NCBI GenBank assembly: GCA_010093685.1
Contig: MU006231.1
Span: 105,928-169,927, forward strand
Length of the DNA stretch: 64,000 bases
Direction of reading: 5' to 3'
Source: Ophiobolus disseminans
Lineage: Eukaryota; Ascomycota; Dothideomycetes; Pleosporales; Phaeosphaeriaceae
Shown: piece after piece, positions 24,098-34,971 of the stretch
How positions within the stretch are numbered: the stretch's first letter is position 1
Layout: the number at the start of each line of letters is the position of its first letter
The notes under the pieces: generated by a model
What the model was told of the DNA's origin: nothing
Databases searched by the model: none
The model's input: only the letters and a program-made list of their open reading frames with translations
Position numbers and translations under genes: made by a program

Positions 24098-24655
24098 CTT
24101 CTACATGGTTGGCCTAAATGGTTGGCTTGAGATGATTGTAGGTTGCCTAATCTCCGTCTATCTATCCTGAAAGCTACAGTGTTTGCACAGCTATGTCATG
24201 TCTCCAGCTATGAACGAAGATCGAGAAAGATGTTTGGCAACGTGTAGAAATGCGTCGCTGATACTATACTCATTATCGTCGACGAGAGCTTCGTGCTATA
24301 CACCACAGCTCTAGTCGCTATATATTCCCTTGGTGTTTTCAAGATTGAAAGACTCAGCCAGTCCAGCCTTGCGCACCTTATCCTCTCCTCCGCGTTAAGA
24401 GTTCCAGCGCAAAGTGACTCCTGGCTGAGAAGTCTTGAGGAGGCTGAAAAGGGTACCTAAATTTGCTTGCTCCCCCGCGCTAAGAGTTGCAGTGCAAAGC
24501 CAGAATTGAGGCGGTAAAACGTCCATTTGCGAACGGCCGTGCGTTGTCCGGATGCGGCGCCGTATACTGCCTCTGGTGAAAGTAATAAGGGCAACGACCA
24601 GGCTTAGAAAAAGTGACAGACAAATAAGAGCTCGAGCTAACATTCGCATTCACGT

Positions 24656-24723
24656 CTTATTGGCTATAACGACTGTCGTGCGATGACTTCGTATTTTGCT
24701 ACCCCTGTCATTTTCGCTCGTAG
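24656..24723 (+). repeat. Fragment of the second dispersed repeat (left)
   Basis: Reads GTCTTATTGGCTATAACGAC.. ending CCCCTGTCATTTTCGCTCG. It aligns with 45895-45963 and, in part, with both arms at 13624-13768. It lies ~160 bases downstream of a 19-base motif copy, as does the 45.9-kb version, so the two sequences look like parts of one larger unit. Confidence 0.6.
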
Positions 24724-27398
24724 ATAGCCTGAGGCAGTATGCGAACTTTGCAACTGTTCGGCTTACGGAGAAAGTGATCATAATGCCAGGCAGTTACTTT
24801 GCGAGACTGTTGATTCGTTAAACTTTGTAATAGCACTTCTCCCTCTTGCCTAGGTATCAAAAACTTCCGTGTAAAGATTCGACAAGTCTGCTGTCACCAA
24901 AGGACTTCTAGAGTCTTTCGACACAGCCTCGACGCTAATCAGCCGCATGATTTGTGATCGAGCCGAACCTTTAGAATCTAGTGCCGTTGACGCTACGAAT
25001 CGCAGTGCAGTATAATCGTGGTTGGCTGTTGCGGACTGTCCGACGACGCCAAGAACTACAGTGCCAGTAAGCAGCTTTTACATTCATAGGTGAGCTGCAG
25101 CCAGCTAAAACAAATTGCCGGGAACCTTGTACTTTGGGGCCAGGACACACGGATGAGGTTCGATCCTTTAAACCAATCTTCCGGTAGCGCCACACGGTTC
25201 CTTCCCTTGTACTTCAGGCTGCATGATCGATGGGTTGGTAGGCCTGATCATGGCTGAATCTTCCGATCTGCCTATCTTCTCTCGGTAGGCCGATCCGATC
25301 TTATGATGTGAGCATGTAAGATGTCATATATTACAGTCTTCCGAGGAGTAGGGTGTAGAGCCGGTGTTCATAGGATTGCATGCGAGGAGGTCACTGACAC
25401 TATGAGTATCTTTTCCCTTTTTATAGAAATTGGGTTGCAAAGACAGCGCTGTGATGCCGGCTGACATGATTCTTCATTGGCGAGGTGGTGCAAAGGACAC
25501 CTTGCAAGTTCTCATCTGGCGGCTCTCGGTCTCTCCTCTCTCAACAAGAGCAGATCATGCGCGTCTTCATTGAAGAGACCATTTACCGAGTTCGGATGTC
25601 CTTCTCCCTCATGCAGACTAATTTTATGTAGTGCAAACGGCTAATCAATACATCCGTTTGGGCTAGTCTTCGACTGGTGAGAAAGGTACAAGGCTGAACC
25701 ACGATACAGTATCCGGGCAACTTCCAGGCTGAAAACTCGAGGCATCTAGAAGTTAATCTACAGTTGCTGCATTGATTGGCGGCCGCATATCAAATCCGGT
25801 TTTGAGGTTGTTGGGAGCTTACCGGCAGATTGTAGTATATCGGAGCTTATCTCGATCATGAGAAGATTCGAGCGTGTACCCGGGTGGCGGAAGAAACGGT
25901 CGTGTACCAGGAAATGACGGAAATTGGGGGGAGGCAGAGTCAACAACTCACCAAAGGCCGTTCGTGGTAGGGCGTCCAGTAATCTAACATCATCAGCCTA
26001 ATGCTTTGGAGGCTGGCTGATATGACGATATGGGTAAGCCATACTTGGTAAGACATGTGTAACGTCTTTGCAGTGCTGTAACGAGAGGTCCAGATCATGG
26101 GGAGCCGACGCTCTGTTCCACGCAGAAGGGATGTCCGAGCAAGCTGCTATCCAGGTAGTCAGCCTTGCGCTTATACATGGGAAGTTGCAATATTCTCGAC
26201 CGATCGCCCGCAGTTCGCCTCTTTGCGCTTTCACAATTAGCGAATAGTACGGTAGCAAATTGAAGGATGTCATGCCGAAAATGGCATCGGCAAGTCTGCA
26301 ATGTGTGCTGAAGAGCGGTCAGAACTTGAATGACTGAAGGCGAAAATCCACCAATCATCGCAAACATGCCTGTCGACTGTCACGCGCGCTCAAGTGGTGC
26401 AGATCTTCCAGGGTGCATGCATGGCCGGTAGGCTAGGGTACCGCGGAACCACCCGTGTGGGAAACGACGCCAGACCTCCAGCTAGCTCCTGATGGCGCTT
26501 CAACATTTCCTACTTCCTCACTTCACATGCCACTCGACCTGACCACTCATCCTCGCACTCGACGTAGACAAACTCACAGCGCTCAAAATGTAGCACTGCA
26601 TACCTACTTATTAAACTCGCACTTGCTTGTGCAAGGATTTTTTGTTGGGGCAGTGTCAGACGCAGCGCGTCACGCAGCTACCTTGTTCGTTGACAGCGCA
26701 CCAAGCAAACCCCAGGAATATAGTGTACTTACTTCAGCTTATAGGTTCCAATGAGACGCGCGCTTTCGCGTCCGTGTAACGTACAGCTGCATGACGAGAC
26801 GGTGGCCCAATGTCGGTTCGGTCTCCGAAAATTGAACCGGGGGGCACTGCATCGCCAACATGGTTCTGTGCCGCACACCTACACAATAGTCAATTCGTGC
26901 CTCTTCTGATTCCCTGCTCCAACTAGCGCCGGCGTCTAGAACGGCGTCAACCCAAGGATGGAACTACCGATGCGTCCAGCTGGCTCGCAGTAACCTCTCA
27001 TGATTACCTGCATTTGTACTTGCTGCATTTGTCTAGGAAGTAGCATTCTCTGCGGCTGAGGCGCTATGTAAGTCAGCCTGGCCACTGAGCAACCATAATA
27101 TGCACCATGGAAACACAAAATTCGCTAGATGCCATTGCAATAACGACGGCAAGAACGGCTGGTGAGCAGTTCGTGCGGTCTAACTTCGGAAGATCCCCGT
27201 GATCCGTCCCGACGTGCAATCTCTTCCTCGACGTGGAACCATTCATGTGATATTATCCATGAGCTTGCAATAATCTGAGGTACATGCAGGGGCAATATAA
27301 TTGGACAAAACTGCCAACGCCTGTTCTAAAGGGTAGTAGAATGACTACGTATCACAATCAAGCTGGCAGATCCATCCTCTTCTTACCAATAGTCGACC

Positions 27399-28927
27399 AT
27401 GTTTGGCACTCTTCGTTACGATGTGTCTACAAATGCGGCCTTATCAAACAACCGTCGAGTCCACAATACTATACAACTTCAACCTGCACAGGCAACTGCA
27501 GGGCTATTCCCGCCACATGCAGCCTGCGATACATGCAGAGCTAAGAAGGTAGGTTGCTAAATTCTCCTTTTCAATTGTCTGCTCAGCTGATAAATCCAAA
27601 GTTGAAGTGTAGTGGCCATAAACCAGCGTGCCATCGATGCGAGGCGACAAACCTGCGATGCCAATATATACAAGCCGTAGATAAGCGAAAGAGGAAGACA
27701 TCTTCGCGACCCACTGGAGCGGCAGCCGCTCATAGTAGGCGCCGATCTATGGTGAGCGGTGGAAAGGCTGTGAGCAACGAAGATCATGAAAGCAATGACA
27801 GCCAAGTGCAAGGCAGCAAGTCTCCTGCTGTCACTATTGACGACCCCGTTATGGACATATGGGACCCGACTTCATGCTCTGGAGTCTTTGCTGGACACAT
27901 GCATCAAAATACGCCCGTAGCAAAGAATTTTCCTTCCGCAGCCGACGACTTGACGTCGAACATGTGCCACACCGACCAGGGTTCAACACACCGCGGTGCG
28001 GCGTCTGTCAATCTCTGGGACGCGCTTGGCTCCCCAGACTTGGACTTGGGGAACTGGGACGATGCCGCATGGCTCTCGCCCGGTTCCACAGGAAACCAAG
28101 GCCATGGCCATGGCATTGAACAACAACGAATGAGTGTCACACAGACCCGTTCCGCTGGGTCGGTATCAAGCCCAGCATTTTCGACCATTTTCCCCAACCA
28201 TGAGGCTGTCATGGGTGTGAGTACTGGAAAGGCAGGACGTGAAAGTATCTCTATAGATCCTTCAATACCGCCGTCGAACCCATATCTATCTCCAGCATCT
28301 ACAGTCAGACTGGATAGCAGGAATAACATCGCCGACAGCTCTAAAGCGCATCACCAGCCGCCAAAAACGGATCTGAACGCTTCGAAAAACGATGTCACAA
28401 ATTCTCAATGCTCCTGTCTACAGAGTCTGGCCATTCTACTAGATGATATTTCTACTCGCATCTTTGAAGGCTCAGCCGCAATCCCATTCGACATATCCCT
28501 TGGATTTCTCAAGTCCACCCTCAGCAAATGCAGCGCCGCCCTGAAATGCACTCGCTGCCTCTGCCGTTCAGAGTTCTGCATGTTCCTCTCGCTCGTCGTC
28601 GAGCGCCTCGTCGCACTAAGCGAAGACGTTGCTCTGGAACACGCTTTAAGCACACCAGATCATCCACCAGGAAAAGACTCGACGACACCAGATCAGCCCA
28701 CCGCTTCTTCTCGACGATTCGGCACCTATGATCTCTCTTCTATGGAACATGGCTTCATTGCACGCGGCCTGCTCACACTACACTTCCAGTCGTGCCGCGT
28801 CCTCGTCGGGAAACTGACAAATGTGGCGCGTCTGGCGAATCGAGGCGCGCATGTGCATGTCTTGGGTGCGGCGGAACAACAAATCGAGCATCTGATGGCC
28901 GTGCTGGCAGAACAAGACAGCACCTAG
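27399..28927 (+). CDS. Zn2Cys6 transcription factor, AflR-like cluster regulator
   Basis: Exons 27399-27548 and 27602-28927 flank a 53-base intron (GTAGGT..CAAAG) that lies inside the zinc cluster. Joined, the protein of ~491 residues has ACDTCRAKKLKCSGHKPACHRCEATNLRCQY, the full six-cysteine binuclear DNA-binding motif at ~40-70, followed by a basic stretch (KRKRKTSSRPTG). The middle is Ser/Pro/Gly-rich and likely disordered. The C-terminal region (CSCLQSLAILLDDISTRIFEG..LSKCSAALKCTRCLCRSEFCMFLSLVVERLVALSED) resembles the AflR-type domain with its conserved cysteines. Such proteins are nuclear activators of the cluster they sit in; the target sites here are untested. It is convergent with the neighbouring SDR, only two bases apart at the 3' ends. 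Confidence 0.88.
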
Positions 28928-28929
28928 TT

Positions 28930-29944
28930 TTATTGAAACATTGCTCGCATATCCGTAGCGCGCTGTTGGTCTTTCGTCAATTTCTCGTTCTCTTTTCCCC
29001 ACCACGAGGCGCGGGATTGCACCAGTGGCTCTTCGACTTCTGTCAACATGTCGCCTATCGTCATTATCACGCGCCCATTCCACTTCTCTTCTTGGCCTTC
29101 TGCGAGCGGCGAATCTGTGCCGTAGTCCTCTACGCGCGACGCCTGCTTTGCGGTTGCGGAGTACACGAGCGCCAGCCCGACTTGTCGAGATGTGCTGACG
29201 GGGAGGTTTTGCGCAATTATGGGGTCTGCGAGCTCTTTGGAGAGCATGCCGCTGAGGGTGGCTGATGGCGCGACTCCCGAGATGGCGATGTTGTGGTGAA
29301 TGAGGGTGGATCGGAGAGTGCGAATGAGATTCGTGAGCTGGTTGGAGGATTAGTCATGGTCTGATGGTTGATGAGGATTTACACACTCCTCCTTTTGTGG
29401 CACAGTAGAGTGGTATGCTGTGCTCAGGAAAGTACGAGGTCGCACTGGTGGTTACCACGATGCTTCCCCCGGCTTCTGAACGCTTCATCATCCTCGATGC
29501 TAGGAGTACGAAGTTTAAGGTCCCTTTGAAATTGACGTCCATCACTCGGTACATCTGGTTCATCTCATCTTCCTCATTAGCCAACTCTTCCCATTCTTCC
29601 GCAGTTTGTGGTCCTGGTGTCAAGCATTTCGTCAAATACACGGCATCCCCGGGTAGCCCTGCATTGGCGATCGCAATGTCGAAACTATCGTGTTGCTGAC
29701 TGATCTGCGAAAAGGCTTGAATGAGTGATGCCCATGAAGTCGTGTCCGTTTTGATGTAGGTAAATCGGTCCGATGAAGCTATATCCTGGGATGGCGGCGA
29801 GACATCGAGGTCCACAACATGAGCGCCACGTTCGAGGAGGATCTGTACAGCGCCATGCCCAATTCCCGACGAACCACCCGTCACGACTGCCACGCGTCCC
29901 TCCAGAGAGAGAATGTCGCTCTCTTGTATGCTCAGTGTCGTCAT
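28930..29944 (-). CDS. Short-chain dehydrogenase/reductase 1
   Basis: Exons 29944-29387 and 29337-28930, with a 49-base intron (donor GTGTGT, branch GACTAAT, acceptor CCAG), give ~321 residues. ATG 29944 (MTTLSIQESDILSLEGRV) is preferred; 30010 is an in-frame alternative. Rossmann NAD(P) motif VVTGGSSGIGHGAV near residue 20, NAG motif IAIANAG, and catalytic Ser in VVTTSATSYF with YCATK. It resembles fungal 15-hydroxyprostaglandin-dehydrogenase-like SDRs. A role in oxidising a terpenoid alcohol or reducing a ketone is inferred from position in the cluster. It ends head-on with the regulator gene. Confidence 0.85.
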
Positions 29945-30258
29945 CTTTTTCCCGGAGCCGGTCCAGTCAGTCACTTCGCACTGTGGCTCAGGCTTATGTA
30001 TACACGCCAATGTGTCGGCACTTCCCTATTTAGGATTCGGATGCATTTACTATAGCTATTGGCACAACTCGTGTCGCAATGACTTCATCCTATCAAATAC
30101 GAATCAAGGGTAGCCCAAAAAGCACGCACAAACATTCGTATTGTCAAGCGCTTCCAACAACAATATTCCGCATGTAATGTAACGCCGATCCACAATATAA
30201 ACAACCCCGAGAAATGCCTCGTCACAAGCAAAACCAACTGTAATCCTGGTCTCCAACA

Positions 30259-31458
30259 CTACATATCCACATGATGATACCTCGGCGTCGTCTTGCTCCA
30301 CAGCTCATTCCCACTCATCTGGAATTCCAAACCCTTTACATAACTATGCAACACTTCCGCCCCATCCTCCACATTACATGCTTCTTCCGCTAGTCTATCG
30401 TGAATCTTCTCCCACTCCCTTACCATACTCCACAACACGCGTTTCGCAGCCTCGACATCCATGCCCGCCTCATCACTTAGCAATTTCACGGCCGTGCACA
30501 ATACCGCGCCTTCCTCGTTCATCGTCAGCGACGCCTTGAGCTCTTTCTCGAACGAGTAGATGTCGTTGACGATGGAGATGTGGCGTGAGCAGTTCTCCTC
30601 AAGCGACTGGACGAGCTTTTGTTGCAAGGGCGAGAGGCGCAGACCCATTGTGAAGCGCATGAGTGCGGACAGGAGTCTGTAAGTGTGGTTAGTCTGCTGA
30701 TTGAGATGGGAAGTGGGTGCGGAGATGACATACGCTTTTCCGACATCTCGTTCGCGGTATTTGAAGTAATTCCCTAGGCCTGTCATGTTGAGGCGTTCGC
30801 GGTCGGTTTGCGCTCGCATGAATGTGAATGTAGGCTCCAGGACGGAATTTGCGAGTTCGATGTCGTGAGCGCGCATCGCGTTCCAGATATCCTGGAGAAT
30901 GGTTTGTGCTGGCTTCGACGCTATATCAAGGTCAGTTTAGTAGCCACATTTCGAAGCTTCATTTGTACTTACGATCGACTGGAATCTCGCCCTTGCTGGT
31001 CGCAATGAGAGAGTCATTGTAGACCTTTCCTTCATCCAAATTCATCTCCTCGAGCTCATCTGATCATGGTCACTCCACTGAATCAATGTCGAATCCAAAT
31101 GGTGCTTACCATCTACTAAGAACAGCACAGCTAGGAGTTTGCATGCCAAAGCGATGCGGTCATTGTTTGCCAGTGGAAAGTACAAGCACGTCACACGCGA
31201 AAAGCCCGCCGCGACGAAGACCTTCTTCGACCTCTCACTTGGCCAGTTCCATCGTGACAAGAAGTACTCGTCAACCTCTCGGGAGACTTCATCGACCAAA
31301 GAATGGCAGCGGGGTGCCCATGTCGAGGGCGTAATGTGCCAAAGGTGCAAGTTGGAAGCCTTGGGCGAGTCTGGTGGGCTGAGCGCAGCAGCGGGGCGGG
31401 CTTCGGTCAACATCATCGCGCTGGTTGATAGCTGTGTGAAGATATACAAAGGAAACAC
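30259..31458 (-). CDS. Class I sesquiterpene synthase (aristolochene-synthase-like)
   Basis: Four exons, 31458-31110, 31059-30973, 30920-30734 and 30676-30259, join in phase to ~346 residues; in-frame ATGs at 31416 and 31413 are alternative starts. The first splice restores the aspartate-rich motif LFLVDDELEEM (~116-120), and the NSE triad is NDIYSFEKE with N245, S249 and E253. These two motifs bind the Mg2+-diphosphate of farnesyl diphosphate. The upstream FPLANNDRIALACKLL and the C-terminal TPRYHH (RY pair) also fit the fungal aristolochene/pentalenene-type cyclases. Likely product: a sesquiterpene hydrocarbon, cytosolic; the skeleton cannot be told from sequence. It is the presumed backbone enzyme of the cluster. 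Confidence 0.9.
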
Positions 31459-31862
31459 TCGGACGCATACGCGTTTTACATGTATTTCATAGTTTCATTC
31501 TATGTACTGAACTATTTCAGCGGTTCATTCCTTCCGGTACTCACTTAGGCAGATACCGACTGTAGCGGCAGATGGTGATATTTGACAGTAGAATATCGGC
31601 GATGCATATGAATGCAGTGACTATCATAGCATCAATTCAGCATGCATCGACCAGGTAAATGAATCGATCTCGAACACAAAGAGAACTTGGTACGTGCTTA
31701 TGGTGCGAGCACCCCTCTCTTGCTGTGGAACCCCGGGCTTTTTCCGGATGGGGAAAAGTCCGATAAGCTGACCGTTACGCGCCGGTGCCAAGGTGCGTCT
31801 CTGCTGCCATTCGTCCGGTGTATTGCTTATCGTAATACCACATACCCTTACCTGCATGCATC
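31459..31862. other. Intergenic, 404 bases
   Basis: Upstream region of the terpene synthase and 3' flank of the next SDR. No gene and no confident operator. Confidence 0.4.
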
Positions 31863-32847
31863 TTACGAGTATGCTTGGAGTTCTTTTTCGGACCAGTCCC
31901 GCAGCTCTTCCCTCAGCTTGACGCTCTCCGAGTCCTTCGTGCCTTTCATGGGGACCCCGACTGGTTCGTACAAGAGGCCAGACTTGAGCTGATCCCCCAC
32001 TGGGGCTGTTGCCGCCCAGCACGTGTTCCACACACCCTGGTTGAGCGGAACCGTCTGTCCGTATGTAGCCAACTTGAGGAACCACCGGTCCAGCGTGGGT
32101 TTGTCCTCGATCAACCCGGTCTTGATAGCACCAGGATGCAGGGCCACAGTCGTGACTAGCGGATGACTCTGTGCGAGGTCTTGTGCATGCAGCACCATCG
32201 CTAGCTTACTCTGGCCGTATCGGAACCATTTGGCCTGCATGAAGCTGATAGGAAGATTTGTTTGCTCGGATTTGAGGTCTTTGAAGACTATGCCGCCGGA
32301 TGGGGTGAACCTGAACCCAACGGACGATAGAAGGACAATGCGCGCGTTGTTTCCCGTGGATGCGGTGCGCTCTAGGGTCGGCAGTAACAACTTGATGAAC
32401 AGGGCATGTGAGAGATAGTTGATGGCAAACTGCACTTCGTATCCATCCTTTGACACGCCAGGGTCGCCGCCCATGATTCCAGCGTTGGCGATGAAGATAT
32501 CCAGCCGGTCCGAGAGCTCTAGGAATTGTTTCGCCGCTGACTGAACCGAGGCAAGAGAGGTCTGATCGCATTCGATGAATGTCACTTTGACACCAGGGCT
32601 AATGGCCTTGGTTTCGCTAACAACGGCGTCTGCGGCCTTGACATTGCGGCCGGTGAAGACAATGTGTTGCGGGTTGTGTTTCGCAAGTGTGGCGATTGTT
32701 TCTTTGCCTAGACCAGCGGTCCCTCCAATGGCTGTCAGCGAATGTTTTGCACGTGTAGCGGTGATCAAGTAGCGTACCTCCGGTCATAAAGATGACCTTC
32801 CCGGAGAGATCTGGAATGTCATGCTCGGGATCGTATGATTTCACCAT
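31863..32847 (-). CDS. Short-chain dehydrogenase/reductase 2 (retinol-dehydrogenase-like)
   Basis: Exons 32847-32778 and 32731-31863, with a 46-base intron (GTACGC..TGACAG) that splits the cofactor loop, give ~312 residues. Joined, the dinucleotide motif reads FMTGAIGGTAGLGKET; further features are IFIANAGIMGG, the catalytic Ser in IVLLSSVGFRF, and YGQSK. VALHPGAIKTGL is the usual PG motif. It resembles the WW-oxidoreductase/retinol-dehydrogenase-like SDRs common in fungal clusters. It probably acts on a terpenoid alcohol/ketone pair with NADP(H), inferred from neighbours. It lies on the same strand as, and ~210 bases downstream of, the first P450. Confidence 0.87.
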
Positions 32848-33059
32848 TGTGTAAGTTTGGAACAGCGTGCGGCACAGTGAAAGTTATGAAGCGGTAGGCC
32901 AGGGTGTGCTTGGAAGGGGACGAACAAGTACGAGTGTTGATTGCTATATGTATTGATGAGAGGTCTGCGCCGCTGCCTATGCGCACGGTTGCCTATGGGA
33001 AGGCGCACAAGCCCTTGGTGAGATTAGAGCCGCGATGCTGGGCCGTCACGTGCGCTGCA

Positions 33060-34713
33060 TCACCTTCGGGCGTTTGCCCTTTGCTTAACTCGCACCACCA
33101 ACGGCGGGCTTTCCCACATAGTGTCCATCTTCGAGTCGCGATGCAGATCCATCTCGGTGTTTACCCACTCGAAGTCGTACATGTAGATTAGTTTCACCAG
33201 GATAGTGTTCATTTCGATCCATGCCAGGCTGTCCTTTGTTAGCCGGGCCGCTAGTCATTTGTGGTTAGCCTGGGTGGGACAGGATGCGCAACTCACTTTT
33301 GACCAATGCACCCTCTTGGACCGCACGACCACGGCTGCGAGGCGTCCAGAACGTCGTTGTGATCCTTGTTCAGCCATCGCTCGGGTCGGAAACTCCAAGG
33401 ATCATGGAAGTTCGTCGGAGAGAGACACGCTGCGTACGGGTTGACCGAAACAATCGTGCCCGCTGGAATCCAGTGGCCATCCACAATATCGCCCCCAACC
33501 GGAACCACACGAGGCAGACCCAACGGGAGGGATGGGTATATCCTCAGAGCCTCAAGAACAAAGCCCCGAATCAGTGGAACACTTCCTGCCGAGCTCGCCG
33601 TGATTTCAGAGTACGAATTGAACCTTGGTCGGATTTGTTTTTGCAGCTCCTCCATCAAGTCCGGGCGGCGCAGCAAGTAGTAGAAGAGCGTATTCAACGT
33701 CGTATTGCTCGTGTCACTCCCGGCCTGCAGAATATCAGCAGCATGGGCTGCGAGCTGAATGGTCGAAACTTCTTCCCTTCCGTTTTCAGTTAGTCGTGTA
33801 AGGAAATCCGGCCTCTTGTTCTCATCGTTCAACCGATCTACGATGGCCGCCATCGTGTACTCTTCATGGATCTTGTTGTCATCGAGCAACTTTTGGATCT
33901 TGCCGGACACGAAGAGCATGAGAAATCTTGACAGCCATGGAAATCGCCGCATTGTATCGAGGATCGCAATCTGTCGCAACGCCTTGTGAATGAACTTGAC
34001 GCTGGGATGTTGGCCGCCATTCTTCACTGCATCAAATGTGCGCCCGAACGCAAGGCTACCAGTGATGTCAAACATGCACATACGCAGCCAATGCCCGAGG
34101 TCAACCCCGTCTTCGTCCGTGCCAACCTCTCCGACTTTGTCTACGAAAAGGTCCACAATCTCAGCAACCAGGACTTCTTGCTCACGAAGCGCACGTTCAG
34201 AAAAAGCGTGCGAAAGGTATCGCCGCTGACGCGCATGTTCTTCTGGATCTCGACAAGTTGCAAGCCCATGCGCGCCCTGATCGATAAAGCTACTTCCATC
34301 GTAGAATTCGCTCTTGATGAAAGTGCGGTGGCCGGGGCGGAATCCGTAGATGTCTTTCCAAGCCGTCGCTGTGTTGAACGAAATTTCATTCGGGGCTGAC
34401 CGCACTACAGATCCAAAACGTTCGTGCAGCTTTAGCATGGCAAAAGGCTGCTGTCCCGTAAGAAATGTGTATGAGTAAGGCACGTTGCTCCATGCTGCGA
34501 TGGGAGGGCCGGGGATCTTGTAAAGTGGGCTTTTGATGTGGAGGTAAATTTTGCGACAGACAATTCCAACGATCTAATAGATCTATAAGTTCAAGTTCGG
34601 TTGGGGGTAGAAGAACGGACCAGAAGTGTAGCTGCGAACCACAGTTTGAGTGTGAGTCCGTGTTCACCAATATAATCGCTAGAGAGTGTGCTGATGAACG
34701 AGAAAAGTGTCAT
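33060..34713 (-). CDS. Cytochrome P450 monooxygenase 1
   Basis: Exons 34713-34621, 34573-33297 and 33228-33060 give ~512 residues. The first exon supplies the membrane anchor (MTLFSFISTLSSDYIGEHG..LWFAATLL); its donor, GTCCGT, is non-ideal. The proline-rich hinge is YKIPGPPIAAWSN. The I-helix has AGSDTSNTT (~315), ExxR is EALR (~371), PERF is FRPERW, and the heme loop is WSCGPRGCIGQ, completed by the last splice to CIGQNLAWIEM with Cys ~453. It resembles the fungal CYP65-type (trichothecene C-15 hydroxylase-like) group. ER-anchored, NADPH-reductase-dependent. Shares a divergent promoter with P450 2. Confidence 0.9.
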
Positions 34714-34971
34714 GGTGAAATCACCTTGGAATGCCGTAAGGTGTAAAACAGGTGCCAGTTGGATTTACGTTACGACAGAATGCTCGCCTAGCGTCAAGTG
34801 GTCCATAATCTCCCCAAATTGGCAGTACGCCGCCAGGATGCAGCGCTCGGAGCGAGGTGCAATTAGACCGCGGGGTGCATGTGGAGCCCGACACCCCCGG
34901 CAGCCGCGCAGATAACACCGTAGGTTGCACTTCACCACACATCGTATAACCGACAATCTTTGAATCTCAGA
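34714..34971. promoter_or_regulatory. Bidirectional promoter of two P450 genes, 258 bases
   Basis: Only 258 bases part the start codons. It contains palindromic CG-triplet pairs of the kind used by Zn2Cys6 dimers, TCGGAGCGA and TCGTATAACCGA, and an inverted GGGGTG..CACCCC pair around 34870-34900. AflR itself prefers a TCG-N5-CGA spacing, so these are candidates only. Confidence 0.4.

Larger units (their letters stand above)
23452..25065 (+). repeat. Left cluster of the 19-base motif, 8 copies
   Basis: Consensus CGCTAAGAATTGCAGTGCA. Copies, all on the plus strand: 23452-23470, 23751-23769, 23909-23927, 24079-24097, 24393-24411, 24478-24496, 24991-25009 and 25047-25065. The best-conserved parts are the CGCTA start and the GCAGTGCA end. 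Some copies are preceded by a pyrimidine tract (CTCTCCTCCG, CTCCCCCG) or by CTCGTCCA. They are not in coding frames and not at constant spacing. Confidence 0.75.
23238..27398. other. 4.2-kb gene-poor, repeat-bearing block
   Basis: No convincing gene on either strand. It holds 8 copies of the 19-base motif (listed separately), a tandem ~160-base duplication, and a fragment of the second dispersed repeat at 24656-24723. From 25.1 to 27.4 kb nothing recognisable was found apart from short inverted stretches near 25230-25300. It forms the left border of the terpenoid cluster. Confidence 0.55.

Noticed and set aside
23452..25065. Reading the motif copies as tRNA-derived elements or tRNA B boxes
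   Set aside because: No GGTTCRANNCC-type box and no cloverleaf could be drawn around any copy.
23238..25100. Reading the motif array as a CRISPR array
   Set aside because: Spacing is irregular (from 56 to about 500 bases), copies diverge, no cas genes, and the host is a fungus.
26095..26754. Short open frames between the left repeat block and the regulator gene
   Set aside because: No family resemblance, poor codon pattern, no spliceable extension.
29338..29387. Using the GTAAAT donor in the first SDR
   Set aside because: It gives a frame clash with the downstream exon; the GTGTGT donor a few bases upstream restores the frame (TKGG then LTNLIRTL).
33229..33296. Ending the P450 1 intron at the earlier AAAG acceptor
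   Set aside because: It breaks the frame; the GACAG acceptor gives the canonical CIGQNLAWIEM heme-loop sequence.
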